From Gemmatimonadota bacterium (GTDB lineage: Bacteria; Gemmatimonadota; Gemmatimonadetes; Longimicrobiales; RSA9): a stretch of DNA of 7,039 nucleotides. The notes beneath the pieces were generated by a model, which saw only the letters and a list, made by a program, of their open reading frames with translations, was not told the origin of the DNA and made no database searches. This document shows positions 1-6,326 of this stretch, one piece after another. Where the stretch lies: assembly GCA_016207445.1 (NCBI GenBank), contig JACQPS010000210.1:1-7039 (forward strand). Reading direction: 5' to 3'. Each line of letters opens with the position of its first letter. Positions within the stretch are counted from its first letter, which is position 1. Both the position numbers and the translations under genes were made by a program.

Positions 1-111
1 GCTGGAAAGGCCGGGCTGAAGGCCGGGCTCGAGGCCGGGAACAGCCAGTCCTTGGAGGCCTCCTCAGAGTTGGGCGCTCAAACTGGGCACGGCCAAGCGG
101 ATGGCGAATAA
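1..111 (+). CDS. Possible C-terminal tail of an upstream gene (partial, doubtful)
   Basis: Frame 1 is open from the left edge to a TAA at 109-111. It encodes 36 residues starting AGKAGLKAGLEAG and ending GQADGE. The first part is a short Ala-Gly-Leu-Lys/Glu repeat encoded by 12-base units (GGCCGGGCT followed by three variable bases). A low-complexity, Ala/Gly-rich tail is compatible with the end of a real protein, but GC preference at third positions fades after about residue 15. Another frame starting at base 3 is also open, to about 170. No domain is recognisable. It may equally be a non-coding tandem repeat. Confidence 0.25.
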   Translation, partial: AGKAGLKAGLEAGNSQSLEASSELGAQTGHGQADGE

Positions 112-119
112 TGGCTTCG

Positions 120-139
120 CCTCGCCGCGCCAGGCGAGG
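120..139. terminator. Short hairpin after the possible upstream stop (weak terminator candidate)
   Basis: CCTCGCC at 120-126 pairs perfectly with GGCGAGG at 133-139 around a six-base loop, starting nine bases after the TAA at 109-111. Neither strand shows a run of T after the stem, so it is not a classical intrinsic terminator. In GC-rich DNA a 7-bp stem can also occur by chance. Confidence 0.2.
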
Positions 140-292
140 AAAAGCGCTGGAGTTTTGGCCGCTGTCGTGATAAGTTGGAAATTGGCTTGATATCCGCGCC
201 GGGGGCGGAGAAAAAGGAAAGAAAAAGGGTACATTCACATGAGGCGACGGCGGGTGAAGCGTGCCCGCGGCCGCGAGGGGGCGTGGTCGTCT

Positions 293-312
293 CCGAAAGC
301 TGCGGCTTTCGG
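293..312. promoter_or_regulatory. Perfect 8-bp hairpin in the rel leader
   Basis: CCGAAAGC (293-300) and GCTTTCGG (305-312) form a perfect stem with a TGCG tetraloop. It is about 40 bases before the rel start and directly abuts the GGGATC repeat. It lacks a T-tract, so it could be an upstream termination remnant, an mRNA-stabilising 5' hairpin or the end of a small repeat element. Function is inferred only from position. Confidence 0.35.
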
Positions 313-344
313 GATCGGGATGAGAATCGGGATCGGGATCGGGA
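311..344. repeat. GGGATC-type short tandem repeat before rel
   Basis: The stretch is made of imperfect GGGATC/GGGATGAGAATC hexamer-like units, with the clearest run at 328-344. It ends within the purine-rich rel ribosome binding site. Read in the rel frame it encodes an RDRDENRDRDRE-like stretch, which explains why the frame stays open upstream of the real start. A similar GGGATTA/GGGATCG/GGGATTC run recurs at 6271-6293. Confidence 0.7.
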
Positions 345-345
345 G
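342..345 (+). promoter_or_regulatory. Ribosome binding site that sets the rel start
   Basis: GGAG at 342-345, within GGGAGA, lies nine bases before the ATG at 355. It supports that start over the upstream in-frame candidates, whose extra sequence is repeat-encoded. Confidence 0.6.
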
Positions 346-354
346 AAACAAGCA

Positions 355-2622
355 ATGCCATCCACCACCACCGCGACAGCCGAAAAGTTGAAGGCGAGCC
401 CCGCGCTGGAGCTGTTGCCGGCGCGGCTGCGCGAGTCCGTGGCTTTGCTCGCGGACCGGGTGGACGCGGAGCTGCTGGCGCGCGCGTACCGGTTCAGCGA
501 GAAGGCGCACAAAGGGCAGAAGCGTGCGTCCGGGGAGAAGTACGTGGCGCATTGCGTGGAGGTGGCGAAGATCGTGGCGGACCTGCACCTGGACACGGCG
601 TCGATCGCGGCGGGACTGATCCACGATGTGGTGGAGGACACGGAAGCGACGCTGGACGAGGTGCAGCAGGAGTTCGGCGACGAGATCGCGCGCATCGTGG
701 ATGGGGTGACGAAGATCGGGAAGGTGCAGTTCCGATCCACGACGGAGCAGCAGGTCGAGAACTACCGCAAGCTGCTCCTGAGCATGGCGCAGGATGCGCG
801 CGTGATCCTGATCAAGCTGGCGGACCGGCTGCACAACATGCGCACGCTGGACCACCTGCGTCCGGAGAAGCGGAAGCGCATCGCGCTGGAGACGCGCGAG
901 ATTTATGGGCCACTGGCGCATCGTCTGGGAATGGCGCAGATCCGGTGGGAGCTGGAGGACCTGTCGTTCAAGCACCTCGAGGCGGAAGCGTACAAGGATC
1001 TCGCGAAGAAGGTCGCGGAGCGGCGCAAGGAGCGCGAGGAGCAGATCGAGGCGCTGCGGAGGCCGCTGGAGCGCGAGCTGAAGAAGGCGGGCATTCCGGT
1101 CGAGGTATACGGCCGGCCGAAGCACCTGTGGTCGATCCACCGCAAGATCTCGAGCCGGGGCAAGCCGTACGAGGAGATCTACGACCTGCTGGCCATCCGG
1201 GTCGTCACCGACAGCATCGCCAACTGTTACCACGCGCTGGGCGTGATCCACAACAAGTGGACGCCGCTGCAGGAGCGCTTCCACGACTTCATCGCCACGC
1301 CCAAGTCGAACATGTACCGCTCGCTGCACACGACCATCTTCGGGCCGGGCGGGCGGCTGTACGAGATCCAGATCCGCACGCAGGAGATGCACCGAACGGC
1401 GGAATACGGGATCGCGGCGCACTGGCGCTACAAGGAGGGGTTGAAGACGGCGCCGAAGGAGGGGCCGCGCGCGGCGGACGACGAGGTGGATGATACACTC
1501 TCCTGGTTCCGGCAGGTGCTCGAGTGGCAACAGGACACGCGCGAGCCGGAGGAGTTCATGGAGTTCCTCCGGATCGACCTGTTCCAGGACGAGATCTTCG
1601 TGTTCACGCCCAAGGGGGACGTAAAGCAGCTGCCGAAGGGGGCGACGCCGATCGACTTCGCCTTCGCGGTGCACACCGAGGTCGGGCTACGCTGCGCGGG
1701 GGCGAAGGTGAACGGCCGGATCGTGCCGCTGGCGAAGGAGCTGCGCAACGGCGACACGGTCGAGATCGTCACGGATGCGCGCCACCGTCCCTCGCGCGAC
1801 TGGCTCGCCTTCGTGAAGACGGCGCGCGCGCGACAGAAGATCCGCCAGTGGATCAAGCAGGAGGAGTTCCAGTCGTCGGTCGCGTTGGGCAAGGAGCTGC
1901 TCGACCGGGAGCTGAAGAAGGCGCGCAAGGAGAAGCCGTCCGAGGAGCAGATGACGAAGACCGCACAGGCGTTCAACCTGCCGGATTTCGATTACGTGCT
2001 CGCGGCGCTCGGTCGCGGCGACCTGGGGCCGTCGTCGATCCTGAAGGAGCTGTTCGACGGGGACGGCGAGGGCGCGCCGGGGACGACGACCACGACCATG
2101 GCGACCAAGACCGTCACGGCCTTCGAGCGGCTGGTGGAGCGGGTGCGCGGCTCGGCCAAGGGCGTGCGCATTCAGGGCATGGACAACATGATGGTCCGGT
2201 ACTCCCAGTGCTGCCAGCCGGTGCCGGGCGACGACGTCATTGGCTACATCACACGCGGCCGCGGCATCTCGATCCACCGGATCGACTGCCCGAACGTGCT
2301 GAACCTGGCCGACCACCCGGAGCGGCGCGTCGAGATCGAGTGGGAGGCCGAGCAGGGCGAGCGCTTCTTCGTGCGGCTGGTCGTCGAGGGAGACGACCGG
2401 CGCGGCCTGCTCTCCGACATTGCCACCGCCATTACGCAGACGGGCACCAACATCACGCAGGCCGACATCCACGCGGTCGAGGGCGGCATGACCGGCTCGT
2501 TCGTGGTGGAGGTCGAGGACCTCACGCACCTGAAGAAGGTGATGAAGGCGATCCGGCGGGTGAGCGGCGTGATCTCGGTGGAGCGGCGCGAAGCGATCGC
2601 GCAGGCGGAAATCGAGGCGTAG
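355..2622 (+). CDS. rel: Bifunctional-type (p)ppGpp synthetase/hydrolase Rel (RelA/SpoT family)
   Basis: This 755-residue cytoplasmic enzyme would make and degrade the stringent-response alarmones ppGpp and pppGpp. From the ATG at 355, residues run a constant 13 ahead of my remembered numbering of the Streptococcus Rel enzyme through the catalytic half. The HD hydrolase domain is intact: H66, H90-D91, E94-D95, D157 and N161. The synthetase domain has R254-P-K256-H, D277 in YDLLAIR, Y321, and E337-I-Q339 in YEIQIRT. The loop that is RFKD in bifunctional enzymes and acidic in synthetase-only RelA reads R308-F-H-D311, so both activities are expected. Then follow a TGS domain (about 413-475), a zinc-finger-like region with C619-C620, H641 and C645, and a C-terminal ACT domain (about 671-745). 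The length is typical. It is probably not in an operon with the next gene, given the 179-bp spacer with a large inverted repeat. Identity is secure; bifunctionality is inferred from motifs. Confidence 0.97.
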   Translation: MPSTTTATAEKLKASPALELLPARLRESVALLADRVDAELLARAYRFSEKAHKGQKRASGEKYVAHCVEVAKIVADLHLDTASIAAGLIHDVVEDTEATLDEVQQEFGDEIARIVDGVTKIGKVQFRSTTEQQVENYRKLLLSMAQDARVILIKLADRLHNMRTLDHLRPEKRKRIALETREIYGPLAHRLGMAQIRWELEDLSFKHLEAEAYKDLAKKVAERRKEREEQIEALRRPLERELKKAGIPVEVYGRPKHLWSIHRKISSRGKPYEEIYDLLAIRVVTDSIANCYHALGVIHNKWTPLQERFHDFIATPKSNMYRSLHTTIFGPGGRLYEIQIRTQEMHRTAEYGIAAHWRYKEGLKTAPKEGPRAADDEVDDTLSWFRQVLEWQQDTREPEEFMEFLRIDLFQDEIFVFTPKGDVKQLPKGATPIDFAFAVHTEVGLRCAGAKVNGRIVPLAKELRNGDTVEIVTDARHRPSRDWLAFVKTARARQKIRQWIKQEEFQSSVALGKELLDRELKKARKEKPSEEQMTKTAQAFNLPDFDYVLAALGRGDLGPSSILKELFDGDGEGAPGTTTTTMATKTVTAFERLVERVRGSAKGVRIQGMDNMMVRYSQCCQPVPGDDVIGYITRGRGISIHRIDCPNVLNLADHPERRVEIEWEAEQGERFFVRLVVEGDDRRGLLSDIATAITQTGTNITQADIHAVEGGMTGSFVVEVEDLTHLKKVMKAIRRVSGVISVERREAIAQAEIEA

Positions 2623-2640
2623 GCAAGGAGAGTAAAATCC

Positions 2641-2780
2641 ACCGCAAAGACGCAAAGAGCGCAAAGAACAGGTTCAAAGTTCAAAGTTGAAAGTTTGAAT
2701 TGAAGGTTGTTTCAACTTTCATCTTTCGACTTTCAACTTTCAACTCTCGTTTCTCTTTGCGTCCTTTGCGTCTTTGCGGT
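2641..2780. repeat. Composite inverted repeat with nested heptamer repeats
   Basis: The outer arms at 2641-2666 and 2755-2780 match at 24 of 26 positions as inverted copies, including 17 perfect terminal pairs beginning ACCGCAAAGACGCAAAG. Each arm contains CGCAAAG units. Inside lies an AT-rich core of heptamer units (AAAGTTG-like on the left, TTTCAAC-like on the right); AAAGTTGAAAGT at 2683-2694 is the exact inverse of 2729-2740. The core composition differs strongly from the GC-rich genes. The element fills most of the spacer and ends 21 bases before the next start codon. From memory, CGCAAAGACGCAAAG-type palindromes are scattered between genes in many environmental bacteria. As RNA it would fold into a long stem and could end or insulate transcripts. 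Confidence 0.85.
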
Positions 2781-2801
2781 TAATAATGGTTTGAGGTATC
2801 G

Positions 2802-3764
2802 ATGCGGGTTCTGATTACCGGTGCGGCGGGGTTCCTGGGTTCCCACCTGTGCGATCGCTTCCTGGCCGAGGGCCACGAGGTGATCGGGATGGACAATTTC
2901 CTCACCGGGACGCCCGATAACCTGGCGCACCTGGTGGGCAGCCCACGCTTCCGCTTCGTCAGCCATAACGTCACGGATTTCATCTACGTGGAAGGGCCGC
3001 TGGACGGGGTGCTGCACTTCGCGAGCCCCGCGAGCCCGGTGGACTACCTGGAGATGCCGATCCAGACGCTCAAGGTCGGCAGTCTGGGGACCCACAAGAC
3101 GCTGGGGCTCGCGAAGGCGAAGCGCGCGCGCTACATGCTGGCCTCGACCTCGGAGGTGTACGGCGACCCGGAGGTACACCCGCAGCCGGAGACTTACTGG
3201 GGCCACGTGAACCCGATCGGCCCGCGCGGCGTGTATGACGAGGCGAAGCGGTTCGCCGAGGCCATGACCATGGCCTACCATCGCACCCACGGCGTGGACG
3301 TGCGCATCGTGCGGATCTTCAACACCTACGGACCGCGCATGCGCCCGTCCGACGGACGGGTCGTGTCCAACTTCCTGGTGCAGGCGCTGCGTGGCGAACC
3401 GCTCACCGTTTACGGCGACGGCTCGCAAACGCGGTCATTCTGCTACGTGGACGACGAGATCGAGGGGATCTACCGACTCTTCCAATCCGGCGAGATCGGC
3501 CCGGTCAATATCGGCAACCCGGACGAGCTCACGGTGCTGGAACTGGCGCAGAAAGTCCTGTCCGTCACCGGCAGCCGTTCGCCCATCGAGCACCGCCCCC
3601 TCCCCACGGACGATCCCAGAGTGCGCCGGCCGGACATCTCCCTTGCCCGCCGCGTTCTCGGCTGGGAGCCGAAGATCGCCCTCGACGAAGGGCTGCGGCG
3701 CACGCTGCCGTACTTCCAGGCGCTTGTGGAGAAGCAGGACAGCGCGGTGGCGAGGACGCTGTAG
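2802..3764 (+). CDS. uxs: UDP-glucuronate decarboxylase (UDP-xylose synthase)
   Basis: This 320-residue soluble short-chain dehydrogenase/reductase enzyme converts UDP-glucuronate to UDP-xylose with bound NAD+ and release of CO2. The N-terminus has the Rossmann motif G7-A-A-G10-F-L-G13, with D31 of DNF positioned to bind the NAD ribose. Hallmarks that separate this family from dTDP-glucose 4,6-dehydratase are present: HFASPASPVDYLE (72-84), the PIQTLKVGSLGTH block (86-98), STSEVYGDP with T116-S117-E118, NPIGPRGVYDEAK with catalytic Y145 and K149, FNTYGPRMR, and RSFCYVDD. The C-terminus has DDPRVRRPDIS. There is no membrane segment, unlike eukaryotic homologues. The ATG at 2802 is preceded by GAGG (2793-2796) at a five-base spacing and puts the glycine motif at residue 7, as expected. 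It opens a set of three nucleotide-sugar genes. UDP-xylose is usually used in cell-surface glycans, or as a precursor of related pentoses. Confidence 0.93.
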   Translation: MRVLITGAAGFLGSHLCDRFLAEGHEVIGMDNFLTGTPDNLAHLVGSPRFRFVSHNVTDFIYVEGPLDGVLHFASPASPVDYLEMPIQTLKVGSLGTHKTLGLAKAKRARYMLASTSEVYGDPEVHPQPETYWGHVNPIGPRGVYDEAKRFAEAMTMAYHRTHGVDVRIVRIFNTYGPRMRPSDGRVVSNFLVQALRGEPLTVYGDGSQTRSFCYVDDEIEGIYRLFQSGEIGPVNIGNPDELTVLELAQKVLSVTGSRSPIEHRPLPTDDPRVRRPDISLARRVLGWEPKIALDEGLRRTLPYFQALVEKQDSAVARTL

Positions 3765-3812
3765 GCGCCGAGCGCCCGACATGTGAGTTGCACCGGACAG
3801 GCGCGGTTTTTT
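3764..3812 (+). terminator. Possible weak intrinsic terminator after the decarboxylase gene
   Basis: GGCGC (3764-3768) can pair with GCGCC (3772-3776). Alternatively GCGCC can pair with GGCGC at 3800-3804, which is followed by a T-tract at 3807-3812. The stems are only 5 bp and the T-adjacent version has a 23-base loop. It may attenuate rather than stop transcription into the next gene, whose start is 79 bases after the decarboxylase stop. Confidence 0.25.
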
Positions 3813-3832
3813 CGAAAGTTTGCAGCGTAGAC

Positions 3833-3836
3833 GAGG
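3833..3836 (+). promoter_or_regulatory. Ribosome binding site that sets the epimerase start
   Basis: GAGG at 3833-3836 sits seven bases before the ATG at 3844. An in-frame TTG at 3820 would add eight residues (MQRRRGFI) ahead of the conserved MRVLVTGAAG start of the Rossmann fold and is unlikely to be used. Confidence 0.65.
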
Positions 3837-3843
3837 TTTCATC

Positions 3844-4977
3844 ATGCGTGTGCTGGTAACCGGCGCCGCCGGCTTCATCGGATCCCACGTCGTCGATCAG
3901 CTGGTCGAGCGGGGGCACGAGGTGGTCGGCGTGGACAATCTCGACCCGCAGGTGCATGGAGCGCGCAGCGACCTGCCGAAGTACGTCGAGCGGCATGTGC
4001 AGGCCGGGCGCCTCGACTTTCTCCGCGGTGACATCCGCGACCGCGCGACCGTGGCGCGCGCGCTGGCCGGCGTGGACGCCGTCGCGCACCTGGCGGCGGC
4101 GATCGGCGTGGGGCAGTCGATGTACGAGCCCTTCTACTACACGGACGTGAACGTGGCGGGGCAGGGACTCGTCCTGGAGGAGATGGCGCGGGAGCCGAAG
4201 CGGTTTCGGCGCTTCGTCGTCGCCAGCTCCATGAGCATTTACGGCGAAGGGGCGTACCGCTGCCGCGAGCATGGCGTGGTGGCGCCGCCGCCTCGCGACG
4301 AGGTGCGGCTCGCGCGCGGCGAGTGGGAAGTGCCGTGCCCGGCGTGCGGGCGGGCGCTCGAGCCGGTGCTGACGGCCGAGGACAAGCCGCTCCAGTTCAC
4401 GAGCGTGTACGCGATCACGAAAAAAACGCAGGAGGAGCTCGCCCTCTGCTTCGGCCGCGCGTACGGGATTCCTGCGCTCGCGCTTCGCTTCTTCAACGTG
4501 TACGGCTCGCGGCAGTCGCTCTCGAACCCGTATACGGGCGTGGCCGCGATCTTCATGTCCCGGCTGAAGAACGGGCACGCGCCGCTCATCTTCGAGGACG
4601 GGCGGCAGAGCCGGGACTTCATCCATGTGAGCGACGTCGCCGAATCGGTGGTCCGGGCGCTGGAGGCGGACGCGGCGGTAGCCGGCGCCGCCAACGTGTG
4701 CACCGGCCGGCCGGTCACGATCCGCCAGGTGGCGGACGTGCTCGCCGAGCGACTGGGCGTAGCCGTCCAGCCCCAGGTCGTGGGGCGCTACCGGGCCGGC
4801 GACACCCGGCATTGCGTTGGGGATCCGAGCCTTGCGCGGCAGGTCCTGGGCTTCGAGGCGCGCACCTCTTTCGAGCAGGGGCTGGATGAGCTGATCGGCT
4901 GGTCGGCGTCCGTCGAGGCTCATGACCGGGTCGAGGCGAGTCTGGCGCAGCTGGAGCGGCAAGGACTGGTGAAGTAG
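3844..4977 (+). CDS. NAD-dependent sugar epimerase/dehydratase, dTDP-L-rhamnose 4-epimerase (WbiB)-like
   Basis: The 377-residue protein is an extended short-chain dehydrogenase/reductase acting on a nucleotide sugar. It has G7-A-A-G10-F-I-G13, D31-N32, an LAAAIGVGQSMYEP block, the serine region S128-S-M-S131-I-Y-G, catalytic Y189-A-I-T-K193, RFFNVYGSRQSLSNPYTGV and SRDFIHVSDVAE. Between the serine strand and YxxxK is an insertion: about 60 residues separate S129 and Y189, where I recall about 25 in GalE. It contains C140, H143 and a C165-P-A-C168-G knuckle, a likely metal-binding lobe. I remember this pattern from the WbiB-type dTDP-L-rhamnose 4-epimerases that make 6-deoxy-L-talose precursors. 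That substrate is an inference; a UDP-sugar 4-epimerase is the main alternative. It lies in the same direction between the decarboxylase and the aminotransferase and probably belongs to the same glycan cluster. The reading frame is complete, with no sign of decay. Confidence 0.85.
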   Translation: MRVLVTGAAGFIGSHVVDQLVERGHEVVGVDNLDPQVHGARSDLPKYVERHVQAGRLDFLRGDIRDRATVARALAGVDAVAHLAAAIGVGQSMYEPFYYTDVNVAGQGLVLEEMAREPKRFRRFVVASSMSIYGEGAYRCREHGVVAPPPRDEVRLARGEWEVPCPACGRALEPVLTAEDKPLQFTSVYAITKKTQEELALCFGRAYGIPALALRFFNVYGSRQSLSNPYTGVAAIFMSRLKNGHAPLIFEDGRQSRDFIHVSDVAESVVRALEADAAVAGAANVCTGRPVTIRQVADVLAERLGVAVQPQVVGRYRAGDTRHCVGDPSLARQVLGFEARTSFEQGLDELIGWSASVEAHDRVEASLAQLERQGLVK

Positions 4978-4982
4978 AGAAC

Positions 4983-5148
4983 GGGCTCGGGCTCGGGCTC
5001 GGGCTCGGACTTACCCGCCGGCAGCCGAAGACCAGCTGTGGTGGCATGGCCGGCCGCAATAAAATCGCGGACATGAGCCCACACCGCGTGAGCTTATGGC
5101 CGCGCCAAAATCTCAGCAAGTCGGTTCCGAGCCCGAGCCCGAGCCCGA
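4983..5148. repeat. GGGCTC hexamer arrays forming a long inverted repeat
   Basis: Four tandem GGGCTC units (4983-5006) begin six bases after the epimerase stop. About 120 bases later the complementary GAGCCC units occur (5127-5148). The segment 4987-5009 is a perfect 23-bp inverse of 5126-5148, with 116 bases between. The right array ends nine bases before the aminotransferase start. In RNA the arms could form a very stable GC-rich stem across the whole spacer. The right arm read in the downstream frame would encode PSPSPSP, which is why that frame is open back to 5046. Confidence 0.85.
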
Positions 5149-5156
5149 CTAAAGAA

Positions 5157-6278
5157 ATGCCCGTACCCTTATTGGATCTGCAGGCGCAGTACGCCACCAT
5201 GCAGTCCGAGCTCGACGAGGCCGTGCTCGGCGTGGTCCGCTCGCAGCGCTTCATCCTGGGCGAGGTCGTGGAGCGCTTCGAGGCGGAGGTGGCCCGCCTC
5301 GTGGGCGTAAAGCACGCCGTCGCCTGCGCGAGCGGCACGGACGCGATCCTGCTGGTGTTGCGCGCGCTCGCGCTCGAGCCCGGCGACGAGGTCATTGTCC
5401 CCCCGTTCACCTTCTTCGCCACGGCCGGCGCGGTTTGGAACGCGGGGCTCCGGCCGGTTTTCGCGGACATCGAGCCGGACACCTTCAACCTCAACGCCGA
5501 CGCCGTGGCCGCGGCGCTCACGGACCGCACGCGCGCCGTCGTCGCCGTGCACCTCTTCGGGCAGATGGCCGACCTCGGGGCATTGCGCCGGCTGGCGCAT
5601 GAGCACGGGCTCGCGCTGATCGAGGACGCGGCCCAGGCGATCGGCGCGCGGCAGCGGATCGAGGGGAAGGAAACCAACGCCGGCGCCGTCGGCGCGGCCG
5701 GCTGCTTTTCGTTCTTTCCGTCCAAGAACCTGGGCGGCTTCGGCGACGGCGGCCTCGTGACCACCCGGGACGATCGTCTGGCCGCCGTGCTGCGGAAGCT
5801 GCGCGTGCACGGCGGCCAGCAGATGTACCACCACGAGCTGGTGGGGACGAACTCGCGGCTGGACGCGCTCCAGGCCGCGGTGCTCCTGGCCAAGCTGCCG
5901 CGCCTGGCCGGTTGGACGGAAGCGAGGCGGCGCAATGCCGGATGGTACGACCGCGCGCTCGCGCCCGCGCCGCACGTGCGTACGCCGACGTCGCGCTCCG
6001 AGAATTATCACGTATACCACCAGTACACGGTCCGGGCGCAGCGGCGCGACCGGCTCAAGGCGCACCTCGACCGCCACGGCATCGGCAACGCCATCTATTA
6101 TCCCGTGCCGCTCCACCTGCAGGAGTGCTTCGCGAGCCTCGGCTACCGGCGCGGCGACTTCCCGGAGAGCGAGCGCGCGGCGGGGGAGGTGCTGAGTCTG
6201 CCCGTTTACCCCGAGTTGACGGATGCTCAGCGCGGGGAGGTGGTGGGGCGCGTGAGCGAGGTTTACGAGAGGGATTAG
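5157..6278 (+). CDS. PLP-dependent sugar aminotransferase, DegT/DnrJ/EryC1/StrS family
   Basis: This 373-residue enzyme would transfer an amino group, usually from glutamate, to a keto group of a nucleotide-activated sugar. The start MPVPLLDLQAQY at the ATG at 5157 is the typical family N-terminus; 37 upstream in-frame residues are encoded by the repeat spacer. Visible motifs are S59-G-T-D62 (phosphate contact), VPPFTFFAT, E156-D157-A-A-Q160 (D157 holds the PLP ring nitrogen), FFPSK190NLGGFGDGG with K190 as the Schiff-base lysine, and N232-S-R-L-D contributed to the dimer partner's site. The C-terminal YYPVPLHLQ and LSLPVYPELT blocks are intact. The N-terminus and lysine loop recall WbpE/WlbC-type 3-amino-uronate aminotransferases, but the partner oxidoreductase is not in the window, so the substrate is open. 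No strong Shine-Dalgarno sequence precedes the start, only an AAAGAA run, so translation may be modest or affected by the adjacent repeat. It ends 48 bases before the next gene. Confidence 0.92.
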   Translation: MPVPLLDLQAQYATMQSELDEAVLGVVRSQRFILGEVVERFEAEVARLVGVKHAVACASGTDAILLVLRALALEPGDEVIVPPFTFFATAGAVWNAGLRPVFADIEPDTFNLNADAVAAALTDRTRAVVAVHLFGQMADLGALRRLAHEHGLALIEDAAQAIGARQRIEGKETNAGAVGAAGCFSFFPSKNLGGFGDGGLVTTRDDRLAAVLRKLRVHGGQQMYHHELVGTNSRLDALQAAVLLAKLPRLAGWTEARRRNAGWYDRALAPAPHVRTPTSRSENYHVYHQYTVRAQRRDRLKAHLDRHGIGNAIYYPVPLHLQECFASLGYRRGDFPESERAAGEVLSLPVYPELTDAQRGEVVGRVSEVYERD

Positions 6279-6293
6279 GGATCGGGGATTCGG
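6271..6293. repeat. Short GGGATT/GGGATC repeat overlapping the aminotransferase stop
   Basis: Three imperfect heptamers, GGGATTA, GGGATCG and GGGATTC, run through the stop codon at 6276-6278. They resemble the run before rel at 311-344. The last codons of the aminotransferase are therefore part of the repeat. Confidence 0.5.
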
Positions 6294-6312
6294 CTCGCCA
6301 AACCGCTTCAAC

Positions 6313-6320
6313 GGAGGAGG
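6313..6320 (+). promoter_or_regulatory. Very strong ribosome binding site for the DGQHR gene
   Basis: GGAGGAGG at 6313-6320 is six bases before a GTG at 6327 and closely matches the anti-Shine-Dalgarno sequence. It is by far the best ribosome binding site in the window and supports the GTG start. Confidence 0.8.
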
Positions 6321-6326
6321 ATCACC

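Larger units (their letters stand above)
112..354. other. Non-coding leader region upstream of rel
   Basis: I see no convincing gene here. The rel reading frame stays open upstream to about base 175, but the extra 60 residues are Arg/Asp/Glu-rich low complexity, partly encoded by a hexamer repeat, and do not resemble any Rel N-terminus. The region holds a 7-bp hairpin just after the possible upstream stop, an 8-bp hairpin at 293-312, a tandem repeat at 311-344 and the rel ribosome binding site. No clear -35/-10 pair was found, although the rel promoter presumably lies here. Confidence 0.5.

Noticed and set aside
175..354. Extending rel upstream by 60 residues
   Set aside because: The extra residues are repeat-encoded (RDRD-like) and unlike Rel N-termini. 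The ATG at 355 has a suitable GGAG site and keeps a constant offset to known Rel residue numbering.
235..1674. 479-codon open frame on the minus strand opposite rel
   Set aside because: It covers the catalytic half of Rel in antisense, shows no domain, and is Arg/Leu-rich as shadow frames are in GC-rich DNA.
1524..2690. 388-codon plus-strand frame overlapping the end of rel
   Set aside because: It is out of frame with the conserved TGS, Cys-rich and ACT regions, and its product is Ala/Gly/Arg low complexity.
2641..2780. CRISPR array
   Set aside because: The repeats are short 7-base-period units in mirror orientation without unique spacers of regular length.
3565..4962. 465-codon open frame on the minus strand opposite the epimerase
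   Set aside because: It is antisense to a motif-complete epimerase, spans a gene boundary, and has composition typical of a shadow frame.
5037..5065. Possible promoter with TAAAAT at 5060-5065 in the spacer before the aminotransferase
   Set aside because: The -10-like hexamer is reasonable, but the sequence 17 bases upstream does not resemble a -35 box, so it is not supported.
5046..5156. Extending the aminotransferase upstream by 37 residues
   Set aside because: The added part is encoded by the inverted-repeat spacer (PSPSPSP), whereas the family typically begins with the (I/V)PLLDL-like block found right at 5157.
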